DNA from: Hyphomicrobiales bacterium
Lineage (GTDB): Bacteria; Pseudomonadota; Alphaproteobacteria; Rhizobiales; Rhizobiaceae
Assembly (NCBI GenBank): GCA_900471815.1
Contig: UICE01000004.1
Location: forward strand, 62,001-126,000
Direction of reading: 5' to 3'
Length of the DNA: 64,000 bases
Shown here piece after piece: positions 26,659-36,397 of the stretch. Below the pieces are notes generated by a model. The model saw only the letters and a list, made by a program, of their open reading frames with translations. It did not search any database and was not told the DNA's origin. Positions within the stretch are counted from its first letter, which is position 1; each line of letters starts with the position of its first letter. A program made the position numbers and the translations under genes.

Positions 26659-26694
26659 CCTAAATAATTTAGGGAACGCTTGTTTTGGCAAGCG
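26659..26694. promoter_or_regulatory. Palindrome and hairpin between aldose dehydrogenase and GntR genes
   Basis: CCTAAAT-A-ATTTAGG (26659-26673) is a perfect 15-base palindrome in the divergent promoter space, a likely operator for the GntR protein. Just after it CGCTTG-N6-CAAGCG (26677-26694) forms a small stem directly before the GGGAGG ribosome site of the GntR gene. Confidence 0.5.
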
Positions 26695-26706
26695 GGGAGG
26701 GGCGGG

Positions 26707-27612
26707 ATGTCAAAACAGAATACGGTTTTCAAGGAAGGCTACAATAGATGTCTTCATCTGTTGCGCGATGTGGAAACTGTGCCATCCGAATCCGAGCTTG
26801 GCGCAAAACTGGGCATAAGTCGAACAACCGTGCGGGCTATCCTTAAAAAGCTGGCGGAGTCCGGCCTGGTTGAAATGGAAAAGCCGGGCAAGGCCGTGCT
26901 GCGTAAACCCAGGCCCAAAGATTACTTTCCCGAGGATCAAACGGATTCCCTTTCCGAAATTATCGAACGTAGTTTCATGAAAAGGATTCTTGCCGGTGGT
27001 GCGCAGCCGGGCATGCAAATTAATGAACTCGAGCTTGCACGTGACATCGGGGTAGGCACATCGAGCGTTCGCGAGTTTCTTATACGCTTCAGTCGATTTG
27101 GGCTGATCGAAAAACGCAAGAACAGCCATTGGATATTGAAAGGCTTTACGCGGGCCTTTGCGCTGGAACTATTTGAAGTTCGTGAAGTGTTCGAGCTCAG
27201 GTCGGCAGTTGCATTTACCAAGCTGCCAGATGATCATCCGGCGCGAGGAAAACTTGATGATCTGGAACTTGAGCACCGAACGCTTCTAAGCGAAATTGAT
27301 AGCCGGTATACCGAATTTTCCGAACTCGATGAGCGTTTTCACAGGTTGATCCATTCGGCTTCTCACAACCGCTTTGTGGATGATTTCTACGATATTATCG
27401 CGATTGTTTTCCACTACCATTATCAGTGGAACAAATTGCACGCGCAGCAGCGCAACACCCGCGCTCTTGAAGAACATTTAGATTATATTGATGCTCTTCG
27501 CTCCCGAGACCAGTCTAGGGTCAACAAAGCGTGCCGCGCCCATTTGAAGTCCGCGCGCGACACATTGCTTCAATCCATAATGCCGAAGGAAAGGGAGCAG
27601 GAGCCGGGATAA
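26707..27612 (+). CDS. GntR-family regulator with two winged-helix domains and FCD-type domain
   Basis: A 301-residue regulator. Residues about 5-62 form one GntR-like winged helix (VPSESELGAKLGISRTTVRA, then AESGLVEMEKPGK). Residues about 80-145 form a second (MQINELELARDIGVGTSSVR, then FSRFGLIEKRKNSHW). The remaining all-helical part (about 150-290) resembles FCD, with HFR-like FHRLIHSASHNRF. Usual FadR-subfamily proteins have only one DNA-binding domain and about 230 residues. GGGAGG before the ATG at 26707 fixes the start. It is divergent from the aldose dehydrogenase/CUT2 operon and is the likely local repressor. It ends next to the tex stop with no gap. Confidence 0.82.
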   Translation: MSKQNTVFKEGYNRCLHLLRDVETVPSESELGAKLGISRTTVRAILKKLAESGLVEMEKPGKAVLRKPRPKDYFPEDQTDSLSEIIERSFMKRILAGGAQPGMQINELELARDIGVGTSSVREFLIRFSRFGLIEKRKNSHWILKGFTRAFALELFEVREVFELRSAVAFTKLPDDHPARGKLDDLELEHRTLLSEIDSRYTEFSELDERFHRLIHSASHNRFVDDFYDIIAIVFHYHYQWNKLHAQQRNTRALEEHLDYIDALRSRDQSRVNKACRAHLKSARDTLLQSIMPKEREQEPG

Positions 27613-29919
27613 TTATTTTTTGCGCATAGCATCTGCCAATGCCGCACCGAAAGCGCCCTGCGATGCAGGGATTTGCGGCTTGGGCGATGGTTTGCGGAGC
27701 TGAGAAGCATTGTCCGATGAATGTGGCTTTCTGGGACCTTCATTGCCGCCGCCATCTTTGCGCATCGTCAGGCTGATGCGATTGCGTTTGGGATCGACAT
27801 CGACAACGCGGACTTTGACCACATCCCCCGCTTTGACGATCTCGTGGGCATCCTTGACAAACCTATCGGCCAATTGGGAAAGGTGCACGAGGCCGTCCTG
27901 ATGGACGCCAATATCGACAAAAGCGCCGAATGCGGCGACGTTGGTCACTGTCCCTTCGAGCAACATGCCGGGCTTCAAGTCTTTGATGTTGTCAATGCCA
28001 TCAGCAAAAGCAGCGGTCTTGAACTCCGGTCGGGGATCGCGACCGGGTTTTTCCAGCTCAGCAATAATATCGCGAATGGTGGGCAGACCAAAGCGCTCAT
28101 CAACGAAGACCCGCGGATCAAGCGCTTTCAAAGCGGTACTGTCATTCATCAATGAGCGCACATCCCTCCCGCAGGCGCTGACGATTTTCTTTGCTACTCC
28201 ATAAGCTTCCGGATGAACGGCAGATGCATCAAGCGGCTCGCTGCCGTCGCTGATACGCAAAAATCCGGCGCATTGCTCAAAAGCCCGGGGTCCGAGCCGC
28301 GCAACTTTTAGAAGTTCGCGGCGGGTTTTAAACGGACCGGTTTGATCGCGGTGAGCGATAATAGCTTCCGCGAGCGACGCGCCCAAACCGGAAATACGCG
28401 CCAGCAATGATGCTGATGCGGTATTGAGATCGACACCGACAGCATTGACGGCATCTTCGACGACGCCTTCGAGCGACCGCGCGAGGCGATATTGGTCAAC
28501 ATCGTGTTGATACTGTCCAACACCAATGGATTTCGGCTCGATCTTGACCAGTTCGGCAAGTGGATCTTGCAGGCGCCGGGCGATGGATACGGCGCCGCGT
28601 AACGAAACGTCCAGCGTGGGAAACTCGGCAGCGGCGGTGGCGGAGGCTGAATAAACGGAAGCGCCAGCCTCGCTGACAATGACCTTCAACGGCTTTGGTG
28701 CAGGCATGTCACCGAGCATATCGGCGACGAGTTTTTCGGTTTCGCGACTGCCTGTTCCATTGCCAATGGCGATGAGTTCGACCTTGTGCTTCGTGACCAG
28801 CCTCGCCAGTTCGGCTTGCGTGCCTCTCACATCATTGCGCGGCGGAAACGGGTAGACGGTCGCCGTATCGAGAAGCTTCCCCGTGCCATCAATGACTGCA
28901 ACCTTTACGCCCGTGCGAATGCCAGGGTCGAGACCCATTGTTGCCCGCGACCCTGCCGGCGCTGCCAGCAGCAGATCCTTGAGGTTTCGGGCAAATACGC
29001 GAATTGCTTCTTCTTCGGAACGCTCACGCAAGGCCGTCATCAGATCGACGGAGAGGTTGAGAGAAAGCCTGATGCGCCATGTCCAGCGCACGACATCCAT
29101 CAGCCATGTGTCTGCTGCACCATTTCCTGAAATCGAATAGGCTTCGGCAATCATCCGCTCCACAGGCTTGATTGCCGACGTATCATCGGCATCAATCTCG
29201 ATATCGAGGGAAAGCACCTCTTCATTGCGACCGCGCAACATGGCAAGTGCGCGATGGCTGGGCGTGGTTGCCCAACGTTCGAAATGATTGAAGTAGTCAG
29301 AAAACTTTGCGCCAGCCTCTTGCTTGCCGTCCACAACCTTCGCACGCAGTACTGCTCTATCTTTCATGTAATTGCGCAAGCGACCGATAAGGTCGGCATT
29401 TTCGGAAAATTTCTCGACAAGAATATCGCGTGCGCCATCAAGAGCGGCTTTAACATCAGCAACGTCCGGAGTGACGAAGTTCTTCGCGATTTCCAGCGGA
29501 ATTGTCCGTCGATCAGATATGATGGCTTCCGCCAAAGGCCCAAGACCTCTCTCGCGGGCAATCTCTGCCTTTGTTCGCCGCTTGGGCTTATATGGCAGAT
29601 AGATATCTTCCAGTTCGGCTTTGGTGATCGCCGCGGCGATCTTGCCTTCCAGCTCCGGTGTAAGCTTTCCCTGACTTTGGATTTCGTTGATGATCGTGTC
29701 ACGACGCGCTTCCAGTTCGCGCAGGTAGATCAACCGCTCGTCGAGGGTACGCAACTGTGTATCGTCAAGTCCGCCGGTCACTTCTTTACGATAGCGTGCA
29801 ATGAAAGGAACCGTAGCTCCGCCGTCCAGCAGCTCTATCGCGGCATTTACCTGATCAGGACGCGCATTGATTTCGGCCGCGATAAGACGGGGGATGCTGG
29901 CAGTATTGGTAACAGTCAC
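27613..29919 (-). CDS. tex: RNA-binding transcription accessory protein Tex
   Basis: A 768-residue Tex protein, close to the family's 770-780. Order seen: N-terminal helical Tex domain ([35 protein letters not shown] in parts), a YqgF/RNase-H-like domain ([31 protein letters not shown]), a helix-hairpin-helix region ([20 protein letters not shown]) and a C-terminal S1 RNA-binding domain near residues 640-715 ([20 protein letters not shown]). The final 50 residues are basic and low in complexity. The frame begins with GTG; no better ATG is in frame. It is a conserved housekeeping nucleic-acid protein, unrelated to the sugar genes around it. Confidence 0.95.
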   Translation of the reverse strand: MTVTNTASIPRLIAAEINARPDQVNAAIELLDGGATVPFIARYRKEVTGGLDDTQLRTLDERLIYLRELEARRDTIINEIQSQGKLTPELEGKIAAAITKAELEDIYLPYKPKRRTKAEIARERGLGPLAEAIISDRRTIPLEIAKNFVTPDVADVKAALDGARDILVEKFSENADLIGRLRNYMKDRAVLRAKVVDGKQEAGAKFSDYFNHFERWATTPSHRALAMLRGRNEEVLSLDIEIDADDTSAIKPVERMIAEAYSISGNGAADTWLMDVVRWTWRIRLSLNLSVDLMTALRERSEEEAIRVFARNLKDLLLAAPAGSRATMGLDPGIRTGVKVAVIDGTGKLLDTATVYPFPPRNDVRGTQAELARLVTKHKVELIAIGNGTGSRETEKLVADMLGDMPAPKPLKVIVSEAGASVYSASATAAAEFPTLDVSLRGAVSIARRLQDPLAELVKIEPKSIGVGQYQHDVDQYRLARSLEGVVEDAVNAVGVDLNTASASLLARISGLGASLAEAIIAHRDQTGPFKTRRELLKVARLGPRAFEQCAGFLRISDGSEPLDASAVHPEAYGVAKKIVSACGRDVRSLMNDSTALKALDPRVFVDERFGLPTIRDIIAELEKPGRDPRPEFKTAAFADGIDNIKDLKPGMLLEGTVTNVAAFGAFVDIGVHQDGLVHLSQLADRFVKDAHEIVKAGDVVKVRVVDVDPKRNRISLTMRKDGGGNEGPRKPHSSDNASQLRKPSPKPQIPASQGAFGAALADAMRKK

Positions 29920-29940
29920 GTTGTATCCATAAAATCATGA

Positions 29941-29994
29941 TCGGGCGACCAACATAGTGGCGCCCGACCATGACCGCAATCGCTTGGGAGCGAT
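29941..29994. terminator. Two stem-loops between the Gfo/Idh gene and tex
   Basis: ATCGCT-N4-AGCGAT (29979-29994) lies 4 bases after the dehydrogenase stop, and TCGGGCG-N13-CGCCCGA (29941-29967) follows it in the direction of transcription. A weak T-rich stretch comes after the second. Together they probably end the sugar operon before tex, but neither has a proper T-run. Confidence 0.4.
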
Positions 29995-29997
29995 GGT

Positions 29998-31137
29998 TTA
30001 TTGCTTTTTCAACAGCGATTTGGCTTCCTTGATGCCCAATGCTTCAGGGCGCGAACAGCTTGTTTTGATATCGATAAATTTCTTTTCCTCACCCGATCTG
30101 AGGATCGAAACCATGACGTCGACACCATGCAGTGCGCGCTCCAGCGAACAGCGGATGTCCCGGTCTTCGAGGATTGCCACGGCCATATCGGCAAGACCTG
30201 CGGTGCGATAATTCGCCATCATTCCTTGGGAGTGTTTCTGATTGGGCGTACCCAGAGGATGAGCCCAAGCCTTGACCGCCTTGGCTTTCTTGCCCGGCTT
30301 TGCAAGTTTTACCTCGCCGCCGAAGAAGTTCGGATCTGGGAGGAACAACGACCCATCCGTGCCATAAAGTTCCATATTGGGGTGGTTATGCGCCCAAACA
30401 TCCCAGCTTGCCGACAAGGTAATGGATGCGCCGCTTTCGAATTCAAGCAATGCCTGAATTGTCGTCGGTGTTGTTACGTCGATTTTTTCGCCAGCGCGCG
30501 GTGCGCTTGAGATCGTGCGTGTCGGACTGGCCATTGACGTGAGTGCAGCAACACGACGTACCGGTCCTATAAGATTGATGAGGTTGGCGATGTAGTATGG
30601 ACCCAGATCGAGAATCGGCCCGCCACCCGGGCGGAAGAAAAAGTCGGGGTTTGGATGCCAATGCTCCATTCCGTGACTCATGACATGGGCCGTCCCGGAA
30701 GTTATCGTGCCCACTTGTCCGTCATCCACCAGTTTACGCGCAAGCTGATGCGCGCCGCCGAGAAACGTATCGGGAGCGCACCCGGCTTTAAGGTTTTTCC
30801 TGGCGGCAAGTTTTTGAAGTTCCAATCCGTCTTTCAATGAAAGCGTCAAAGGTTTCTCTGAATAGAGATGCTTGCCCGCCGACAATATTTGCTTGGACAC
30901 GTCAAAATGTGCATCGGGAATGGTCAGGTTCACGACGAGATCAATATCTTCGCTTTCAAGCAATGCATCGATGCTCCGTGCCTCGACGCCAAATTCGGAA
31001 GCCCGGGCCGTTGCTGCTGCTTCGTTGATGTCGGCAACAGCGCGAATTTCGATACCTTTGAACAGGGGGGCCAATTTGAGATATGCCGCAGAAATATTCC
31101 CCGAACCGATAATGCCGACGCCTAGTGTTTTGGCCAT
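29998..31137 (-). CDS. Gfo/Idh/MocA-family oxidoreductase
   Basis: A 379-residue NAD(P)-dependent dehydrogenase. The Rossmann part begins GVGIIGSGNISAAYLKLAP and contains the family's EKPLTLS motif (about residue 97), whose lysine is catalytic. The C-terminal domain shows GGGPILDLGPYYIANLINL, with the proton-relay region typical of the family. Enzymes of this type oxidise sugars or inositols at one hydroxyl. It is the last gene of the CUT1 sugar operon, 31 bases after the TIM-barrel isomerase, so the two probably process the imported sugar in turn. The specific sugar is unknown. Confidence 0.9.
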   Translation of the reverse strand: MAKTLGVGIIGSGNISAAYLKLAPLFKGIEIRAVADINEAAATARASEFGVEARSIDALLESEDIDLVVNLTIPDAHFDVSKQILSAGKHLYSEKPLTLSLKDGLELQKLAARKNLKAGCAPDTFLGGAHQLARKLVDDGQVGTITSGTAHVMSHGMEHWHPNPDFFFRPGGGPILDLGPYYIANLINLIGPVRRVAALTSMASPTRTISSAPRAGEKIDVTTPTTIQALLEFESGASITLSASWDVWAHNHPNMELYGTDGSLFLPDPNFFGGEVKLAKPGKKAKAVKAWAHPLGTPNQKHSQGMMANYRTAGLADMAVAILEDRDIRCSLERALHGVDVMVSILRSGEEKKFIDIKTSCSRPEALGIKEAKSLLKKQ

Positions 31138-31168
31138 TTTCTTGGTCTTTCTTCCTGGTGCCTAAACT

Positions 31169-31915
31169 TTAAAAAGCTTTAACAGTGGCGATAGACCGAC
31201 GGGCAAACCGCTCATCATCCGCCGGCTTGTCATGTTCCATCACGAAATATTTGACGGGCGTTGCCTTCAACGCGGCTATCAAAGCTTTCCAGTCAACAGT
31301 CCCGTGGCCGACATCGGACCAGCCATCCTCGCTCGTATTTTCTCCGGCTGGTGCGATGTCCTTGACATGCACGGCACCGATGCGAGAGCCATAATTCTTG
31401 ATCCATTCAAAGGGATCACCGCCGCCACGTATAATCCAGGCGATATCTGCCTCCCAGCCTATGCTCGGCGCAGCATCGAAGATCAGCTTCTGGGGAATGG
31501 AGCCATCAGCAAGGGCCACGAATTCGAAATCGTGATTGTGCCAACCGAAGGTAAAGCCAGCCTTGCTATAAACACTATGGGCGGCTTCAAGCCGCTGCCC
31601 GAACGCCGACCAGCCGGCAGCATCCACAGGTCGCTGTTCTACAGCCAGATACGGACAATAGATCGCTTTGATGCCAAGCGTCTCAGCGATGTCGATCACC
31701 TGTTGCGGATCGCTTTCAAGCAAATCAATGCTGAAATGTCCGGTTGGCATTGAGAGGCCATTTGCATCCAGCGCCGCCTTGGTAGCCTCCACGTCGGTAT
31801 AGACGCCACCATAGCCTTCAACCTGCGCATACCCAAGGCGCTTCAACATTTCCAACGTCTTTTCAAGTGGCGGAAACTCGCGGGAACTGTAGAGCTGGTA
31901 AGAAAAATCGGTCAT
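31169..31915 (-). CDS. Sugar phosphate isomerase/epimerase (xylose-isomerase-like TIM barrel)
   Basis: A 248-residue protein of the AP-endonuclease-2 fold. Metal-site features: GWHNHDFEF (histidine pair), DAAPSIGWEADIAWIIRGG (strand with glutamate and aspartate), GAVHVKDIAP, and VMEHDKP near the end. The start has GGAGAA 6 bases upstream. Such proteins isomerise or epimerise ketoses and inosose-like compounds. Pairing with a Gfo/Idh dehydrogenase recalls inositol and 3-keto-sugar pathways. That is suggestive, not proof. It lies between the transporter ATPase (45 bases upstream) and the dehydrogenase. Confidence 0.87.
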   Translation of the reverse strand: MTDFSYQLYSSREFPPLEKTLEMLKRLGYAQVEGYGGVYTDVEATKAALDANGLSMPTGHFSIDLLESDPQQVIDIAETLGIKAIYCPYLAVEQRPVDAAGWSAFGQRLEAAHSVYSKAGFTFGWHNHDFEFVALADGSIPQKLIFDAAPSIGWEADIAWIIRGGGDPFEWIKNYGSRIGAVHVKDIAPAGENTSEDGWSDVGHGTVDWKALIAALKATPVKYFVMEHDKPADDERFARRSIATVKAF

Positions 31916-31960
31916 TATATTCTCCGTAATTTATGTCGTCTTGGGATTAGTGTCAGGGCC

Positions 31961-33058
31961 CTAGACACGGTTTTCGGTCGTGGCATCGAACAGCGAAGCC
32001 ATAGCGGGATTGAAGTTGAGGTGGACCTTTTCGCCAGGCAGATAGCGCCGGCTGGAATCAACGCGCACGGATATCGGCTTGCCGGCAACTGTCAGCCAAA
32101 CCAAGCTGTCGGCCCCCATTGGTTCGTCGAGATCAACCGTCGCTTCACAGGACAATCCTGCCGGGCCGGGTTTGTCATTGATCGTGATATGCTCTGGCCG
32201 GAAACCAAAAATAACGTCCCGCTCATTTGTCAGCGGTTCCTGCGCGTCGTATGTGGCCAGCGAGACTGTGAGATCGGCTGCCGTGAAGGCTTTATCTTGG
32301 TTCGCCCCGGTAATTTTACCTCTTAGAAAGTTCATCGCAGGCGAACCGATGAAACTTGCAACAAAGAGATTGCGCGGCTTGTTGTAGATGGTCAGCGGCT
32401 CATCGAGCTGCTGGATCAATCCGCCTTTCATAACCGCAATGCGATCGGCAAGGGTCAATGCCTCGATCTGATCATGGGTTACATAGATCATCGTATTGGC
32501 AAGCTTGTGGTGCAGGCGTTTGATCTCCACACGCAGCTCGGAGCGCAGCTTGGCGTCAAGATTGGAGAGCGGCTCATCGAACAGGAACACATCGACATCG
32601 CGTACAAGCGCACGTCCTATGGCTACGCGTTGGCGCTGCCCGCCGGAAAGGGCGGCAGGCTTTCGTTGCAAGAGTGGTTCCAATTGCAAAATATCGGCTG
32701 CATTGGCGATGCGCTGCTGGATTTGGGCCTTTGGCAGCCCGGCGACACGCAAACCGAAGGAAAGATTTTTCTCGACAGTCATTTGGGGATAAAGCGCATA
32801 GGACTGAAACACCATGCCGATGCCACGGTCCTTCGGCTCCTCCCACGTTACGTTCTTGCCTTTAATGAATATTTGCCCTTCCGAGATATCGAGCAAACCC
32901 GCAATGCAATTGAGCAGGGTTGATTTTCCGCATCCGGACGGGCCGAGCAATACGAGGAATTCGCCATCGGCCACCTCAATATTGAGGTCCTTCAGAACAT
33001 TGACCGAGCCGAAGCTGACAGACAGATCCTTGATTGAAACACTGTGCACGGTAATCAC
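31961..33058 (-). CDS. Sugar ABC transporter ATPase (UgpC/MalK type)
   Basis: A 365-residue ATPase. Walker A is [13 protein letters not shown] (about residue 36), the Q-loop is GMVFQSYALYPQMTV, the signature is LSGGQRQRVAIGRAL, Walker B is VFLFDEPLSNLDAKLR, and the switch histidine is in VTHDQIEALTLADR. The C-terminal 120 residues are the MalK-type OB regulatory domain, with VIFGFRPEHI. Its ATGA start overlaps the permease stop by 4 bases. It drives import of the sugar bound by the protein encoded at 34918. Confidence 0.93.
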   Translation of the reverse strand: MITVHSVSIKDLSVSFGSVNVLKDLNIEVADGEFLVLLGPSGCGKSTLLNCIAGLLDISEGQIFIKGKNVTWEEPKDRGIGMVFQSYALYPQMTVEKNLSFGLRVAGLPKAQIQQRIANAADILQLEPLLQRKPAALSGGQRQRVAIGRALVRDVDVFLFDEPLSNLDAKLRSELRVEIKRLHHKLANTMIYVTHDQIEALTLADRIAVMKGGLIQQLDEPLTIYNKPRNLFVASFIGSPAMNFLRGKITGANQDKAFTAADLTVSLATYDAQEPLTNERDVIFGFRPEHITINDKPGPAGLSCEATVDLDEPMGADSLVWLTVAGKPISVRVDSSRRYLPGEKVHLNFNPAMASLFDATTENRV

Positions 33059-33957
33059 CCTTTAACAGCGCCAGCGGCTATGCCCCTGACGAAGTATTTG
33101 CCTGAGAAAAAGTAGACCAGGAGCGGAACGGCGCCGGTCAAAATGGTGGCCGCCATGTTGACGTTGTATTCCTTCACGCCCTGCGTCGAGTTGACGATGT
33201 TGTTCAGCTGCACGGTCATGGGAATGTTCTTGGAGCCTGCAAAAATGACTCCGAGGAGGAAGTCATTCCAGATACCGGTGACCTGTATGATGACCGCAAC
33301 AATGAAAATCGGAGCTGAGAGCGGCACCATGATCTGGAAGAAAATACGCCAGAAACCGGCGCCGTCGACACGTGCGGCCTTGAACAGTTCGGTGGGGAGA
33401 GAAGCGAAATAATTGCGGAATAGGAGCGTTAGAATCGGCATACCGAAAATGGTGTGGATCACGATGATGCCGGTCAGTGTCCCGAAGATTCGCAGCTCAC
33501 GCGTAATAATAACGAGCGGATAGAGCATTACCTGATAGGGTATGAATGCCCCGAAGAGCAGGACGCTGAAGAATATTTCAGACCCCTTGAAACGCCAATT
33601 GGCCAGCGCATAACCGTTTACGGACGCAATCAGAATTGAAATGATCACGCTCGGGATAAGGATCTGGACCGAATTCCAGAACCCGACTTTCAGACCTTCG
33701 CAGTAGAGGCCGGTGCAAGCGCTCGTCCATGCTGTGCTCCAGGGCTGGAACGTGATTTCAACGGGCGGCGAGAAAATATTGCCAAGCCGAATTTCGGGCA
33801 TGCCTTTCAGCGAAGTGACGATCATTACGTAGAGCGGCAGCACGTAATACAGCGCGGCGACCGCCAGGACTCCGTAAATCATGATCTTCGCTGGAGTGAA
33901 TGTTCGTGTCGGCCGCCTGCCGTGTGGTTCGGTGGATATGGTATTGATCGCGGTCAT
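33055..33957 (-). CDS. Sugar ABC transporter permease (MalG-like)
   Basis: A 300-residue CUT1 permease with six predicted helices. The coupling motif for the ATPase is seen as ELFKAARVDGAGFWRIFFQI. The closing FSGKYFVRGIAAGAVKG is the usual MalG-type end. The first 20 residues form a cytoplasmic tail. It overlaps the upstream permease gene and the downstream ATPase gene by 4 bases each, so these three genes are translated as one unit. Confidence 0.92.
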   Translation of the reverse strand: MTAINTISTEPHGRRPTRTFTPAKIMIYGVLAVAALYYVLPLYVMIVTSLKGMPEIRLGNIFSPPVEITFQPWSTAWTSACTGLYCEGLKVGFWNSVQILIPSVIISILIASVNGYALANWRFKGSEIFFSVLLFGAFIPYQVMLYPLVIITRELRIFGTLTGIIVIHTIFGMPILTLLFRNYFASLPTELFKAARVDGAGFWRIFFQIMVPLSAPIFIVAVIIQVTGIWNDFLLGVIFAGSKNIPMTVQLNNIVNSTQGVKEYNVNMAATILTGAVPLLVYFFSGKYFVRGIAAGAVKG

Positions 33958-34847
33958 TTGCGTTTTCCTCCGCGATATTCCATCAGAGCCCAGGGAATGA
34001 TGATGATGAGAACGGTGGTCAGCATGATCGTAGAGGCAGCCAGACCCTGTCCGAGATTGGCGCGCCGGAACATGAACTCGTAGACATATTTGGCCGGCAC
34101 CTCACTGGCGTTGCCGGGCCCCCCGCCTGTCAGAGCGACGACGAGATCATAGACGCGTACAATTCCGGTTGAGACCAGCACTATGGTCGTGATGAAAACA
34201 GGACGCATCATGGGAATGACAATGAAAAGATATGTCTTCCAGACGGGGATGCCGTCCACGCGTGAGGCTTTCCAGATATCCTCGTCAATCCCTCGCAGAC
34301 CCGCCAGCATAAGCGCCATAACGAGGCCCGTACCATGCCAGAGACCGGCAATAACGACGGCGTAGATGGCAAAGCGCTGATCATTGAGAATTGAGAAAGT
34401 GAAGGTTTCAAATCCCAGATCGCGAACCACGCGCTGTATGCCGAATGTGGGTGTGAGAATCCACTGCCAGACAAGGCCCGTGACAATGAATGACAGGGCG
34501 TAGGGATAAAGGAAAACAGTTCGAAAGGCCCCTTCAAAGCGGATTTTCTGATCCATGAGGGCAGCAAGAATGAAGCCGATCACAGTCGAAAACACGAGGG
34601 TAAACACGCCGAATATGCCGAGGTTTATAGCCGAAACATTCCAGCGAGGCGTGTTGAAGAGCCGCGTATATTGATCAAATCCGACGAATGTGAGCTCGGG
34701 AAGAGATCGCGAGGACGTAAACGACAGCACGACCGTCCACAAAGTGCAACCAATGAAGACAATAAGAACCGTCGCAATCATTGGCACGGCTGCGACCTTG
34801 GCATTCAAGTTCTTGAAAAGAGTGTTGGGGCGCGCTGCGTGACTCAT
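33954..34847 (-). CDS. Sugar ABC transporter permease (MalF-like)
   Basis: A 297-residue CUT1 permease. The start at 34847 is preferred because GGAGAA lies just upstream; the frame is open to 34895 without a ribosome site. The coupling segment is DIWKASRVDGIPVWKTYLFI. Six helices are predicted. TGGGPGNASEVPAKYVYEF is typical of the second-last loop. It follows the binding protein by 70 bases that hold a strong stem-loop. Confidence 0.92.
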   Translation of the reverse strand: MSHAARPNTLFKNLNAKVAAVPMIATVLIVFIGCTLWTVVLSFTSSRSLPELTFVGFDQYTRLFNTPRWNVSAINLGIFGVFTLVFSTVIGFILAALMDQKIRFEGAFRTVFLYPYALSFIVTGLVWQWILTPTFGIQRVVRDLGFETFTFSILNDQRFAIYAVVIAGLWHGTGLVMALMLAGLRGIDEDIWKASRVDGIPVWKTYLFIVIPMMRPVFITTIVLVSTGIVRVYDLVVALTGGGPGNASEVPAKYVYEFMFRRANLGQGLAASTIMLTTVLIIIIPWALMEYRGGKRK

Positions 34848-34874
34848 TATTTTCTCCGTCAGGCCGGGCCGCTC

Positions 34875-34903
34875 ACTGCCATTTGTTTTGAGCAAATGGC
34901 AGT
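34875..34903 (-). terminator. Stem-loop between binding-protein and permease genes
   Basis: ACTGCCATTTG (34875-34885) pairs perfectly with CAAATGGCAGT (34893-34903) around a 7-base loop. On the transcribed strand no T-run follows. This position is typical of hairpins that stabilise the binding-protein message and let only part of the transcripts continue into the permease genes. Confidence 0.6.
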
Positions 34904-34917
34904 TTGGGCGGGGATGA

Positions 34918-36162
34918 CTATTGGGCCTGTTCGATGATGCTGACGAAGCGAGCCTGCGCGTCCTCGACTGTCATGCTGGCATCGGCAAAGAACTCTTTGG
35001 ACAGGTCTTCAACTTCCAGCTTTGTGTCTGGCGAAAGCAGCTGATTGACAGATGGCACTACATTGTCGAGTTTGTTGAGAACCTCGACGCCTTTCTTCAT
35101 GCAGGCATTTGCTGCGGCCAGATCGACATCGCCGCGGATCGGAAGCGATCCCTTGGCAAGATTGAATGCCACCTGCGTTTGCTTTGAAACCATCATGCTG
35201 GCGAGCTTAAGCTGCGCTTTGGTCACTTCCGGATTTTCATTCTTCGGGAAGTAGAAAGCGTCACCGCCAGTATTGAGGACAGGATTATTACCGAGGCCAA
35301 GCAGGCAATCATAATCTGTACCGGCTACCTTTCCAGCGACGCCAAATTCGCCTTGCGCCCAATCGCCCATGATCTGAGCGCTTGCTTTCCCGCTTATGAC
35401 GAGACTTGTAGCCTCATTCCAGGAACGTCCGACATAGCCGGGGTCGGCTAACTCACGGGCTTGGGCATAGGCCTCAAAAACCGCCTTCATTTCGGGGCTG
35501 GCCGCTGCCACGGCATCCTTGTCACGATATACTTTGAGAAAAAGCTCCTTGCCGCCGATGGAAGAAACCATATCGTTGAAAATCAGGTTGACCTGCCATG
35601 CATCGCCGGTCGCCAAGGGAATGATGTCTTTTTCTTTGAGTTTTGGCCCAGCCGCAACAAACTCCTGCCAATTGGCCGGAACGGATACGCCGCCCGCTTT
35701 GAACGCAGCCGGATTTACCCACATCCATTGTTCCGTATGAATATTGACGGGGACGCAGTAAATCTTGCCCTCATATTTGCAGGCATCGAAGAGTTTTGAT
35801 GGCCGGATAAAATCTGCCCAACCTTCCTTGGTAGCAATCTCGGTAAGGTCGGTCATAAGCCCGGCTTTTACGAGGTCTTCGGCGTCCCGACCCGTATTGA
35901 GCTGCGTCGCACCCATTGGATTGCCGCCAAGAATGCGGCTGACAATGATGGGGGTGGCTGTGCTGCCGCTTCCGGCAATAGCTCCATCGACCCATTTATC
36001 ACCGCCCAGCTTATTGAAGGATTCCGCAAGCACCTTTGCAGCAGCGGCTTCACCGCCTGCGGTCCACCAATGGGTGACCTCAAGGTCTGCGGCTTTGGTA
36101 TTGTTGATCGTAAGCAGGAATGTTGAAGTGGCTAATACGGCAAGAGCTGTACTGTAACGCAT
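34918..36162 (-). CDS. Sugar ABC transporter substrate-binding protein (CUT1)
   Basis: A 414-residue periplasmic protein. The signal peptide ends near NNTKA-A (residue 24). The mature start LEVTHWWTAGGEAAAAKVLA is a signature of binding proteins annotated for glucose/mannose-type sugars. IHTEQWMWVNPAAF and MGDWAQGEFGVAG line the ligand site, and GTDYDCLLGLG has the first of two cysteines that may pair. I recall a very similar protein on Brucella chromosome II; that is memory, not a search. It is first in the operon, and a LacI-type operator lies 15 bases before its ATG. The sugar is not known from sequence alone. Confidence 0.9.
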   Translation of the reverse strand: MRYSTALAVLATSTFLLTINNTKAADLEVTHWWTAGGEAAAAKVLAESFNKLGGDKWVDGAIAGSGSTATPIIVSRILGGNPMGATQLNTGRDAEDLVKAGLMTDLTEIATKEGWADFIRPSKLFDACKYEGKIYCVPVNIHTEQWMWVNPAAFKAGGVSVPANWQEFVAAGPKLKEKDIIPLATGDAWQVNLIFNDMVSSIGGKELFLKVYRDKDAVAAASPEMKAVFEAYAQARELADPGYVGRSWNEATSLVISGKASAQIMGDWAQGEFGVAGKVAGTDYDCLLGLGNNPVLNTGGDAFYFPKNENPEVTKAQLKLASMMVSKQTQVAFNLAKGSLPIRGDVDLAAANACMKKGVEVLNKLDNVVPSVNQLLSPDTKLEVEDLSKEFFADASMTVEDAQARFVSIIEQAQ

Positions 36163-36176
36163 CTTTTCCTCCCAAA

Positions 36177-36191
36177 TCTGAAACGTTACAG
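36177..36191. promoter_or_regulatory. LacI-type operator, copy 1
   Basis: CTGAAACGTTACAG (36178-36191) is a 14-base near-palindrome (one mismatched pair) with the central CG usual for LacI/GalR proteins. With the T at 36177 it matches a second copy at 36398-36412 in 14 of 15 bases. It overlaps the leader just upstream of the binding-protein gene, where a bound repressor would block the operon. Confidence 0.7.
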
Positions 36192-36397
36192 GTAGGCTAG
36201 ACTAAACTTTGCGTGCGCGCAATTCCCCGCGTTTATTTTTCTTGTGCAGGCGTCTCTGTGTTGAAAACCAAGCAGTTTTAGAGGCTTTTGTCATACTTCA
36301 TGCAAGTTTTTGTCGTTGCAACGCACGCTTACACCAGTTTAAGTTGTGCAATAGAATGTCAGGGAGCTATACTGCAGCAACAAGGAAACGTAATGTT

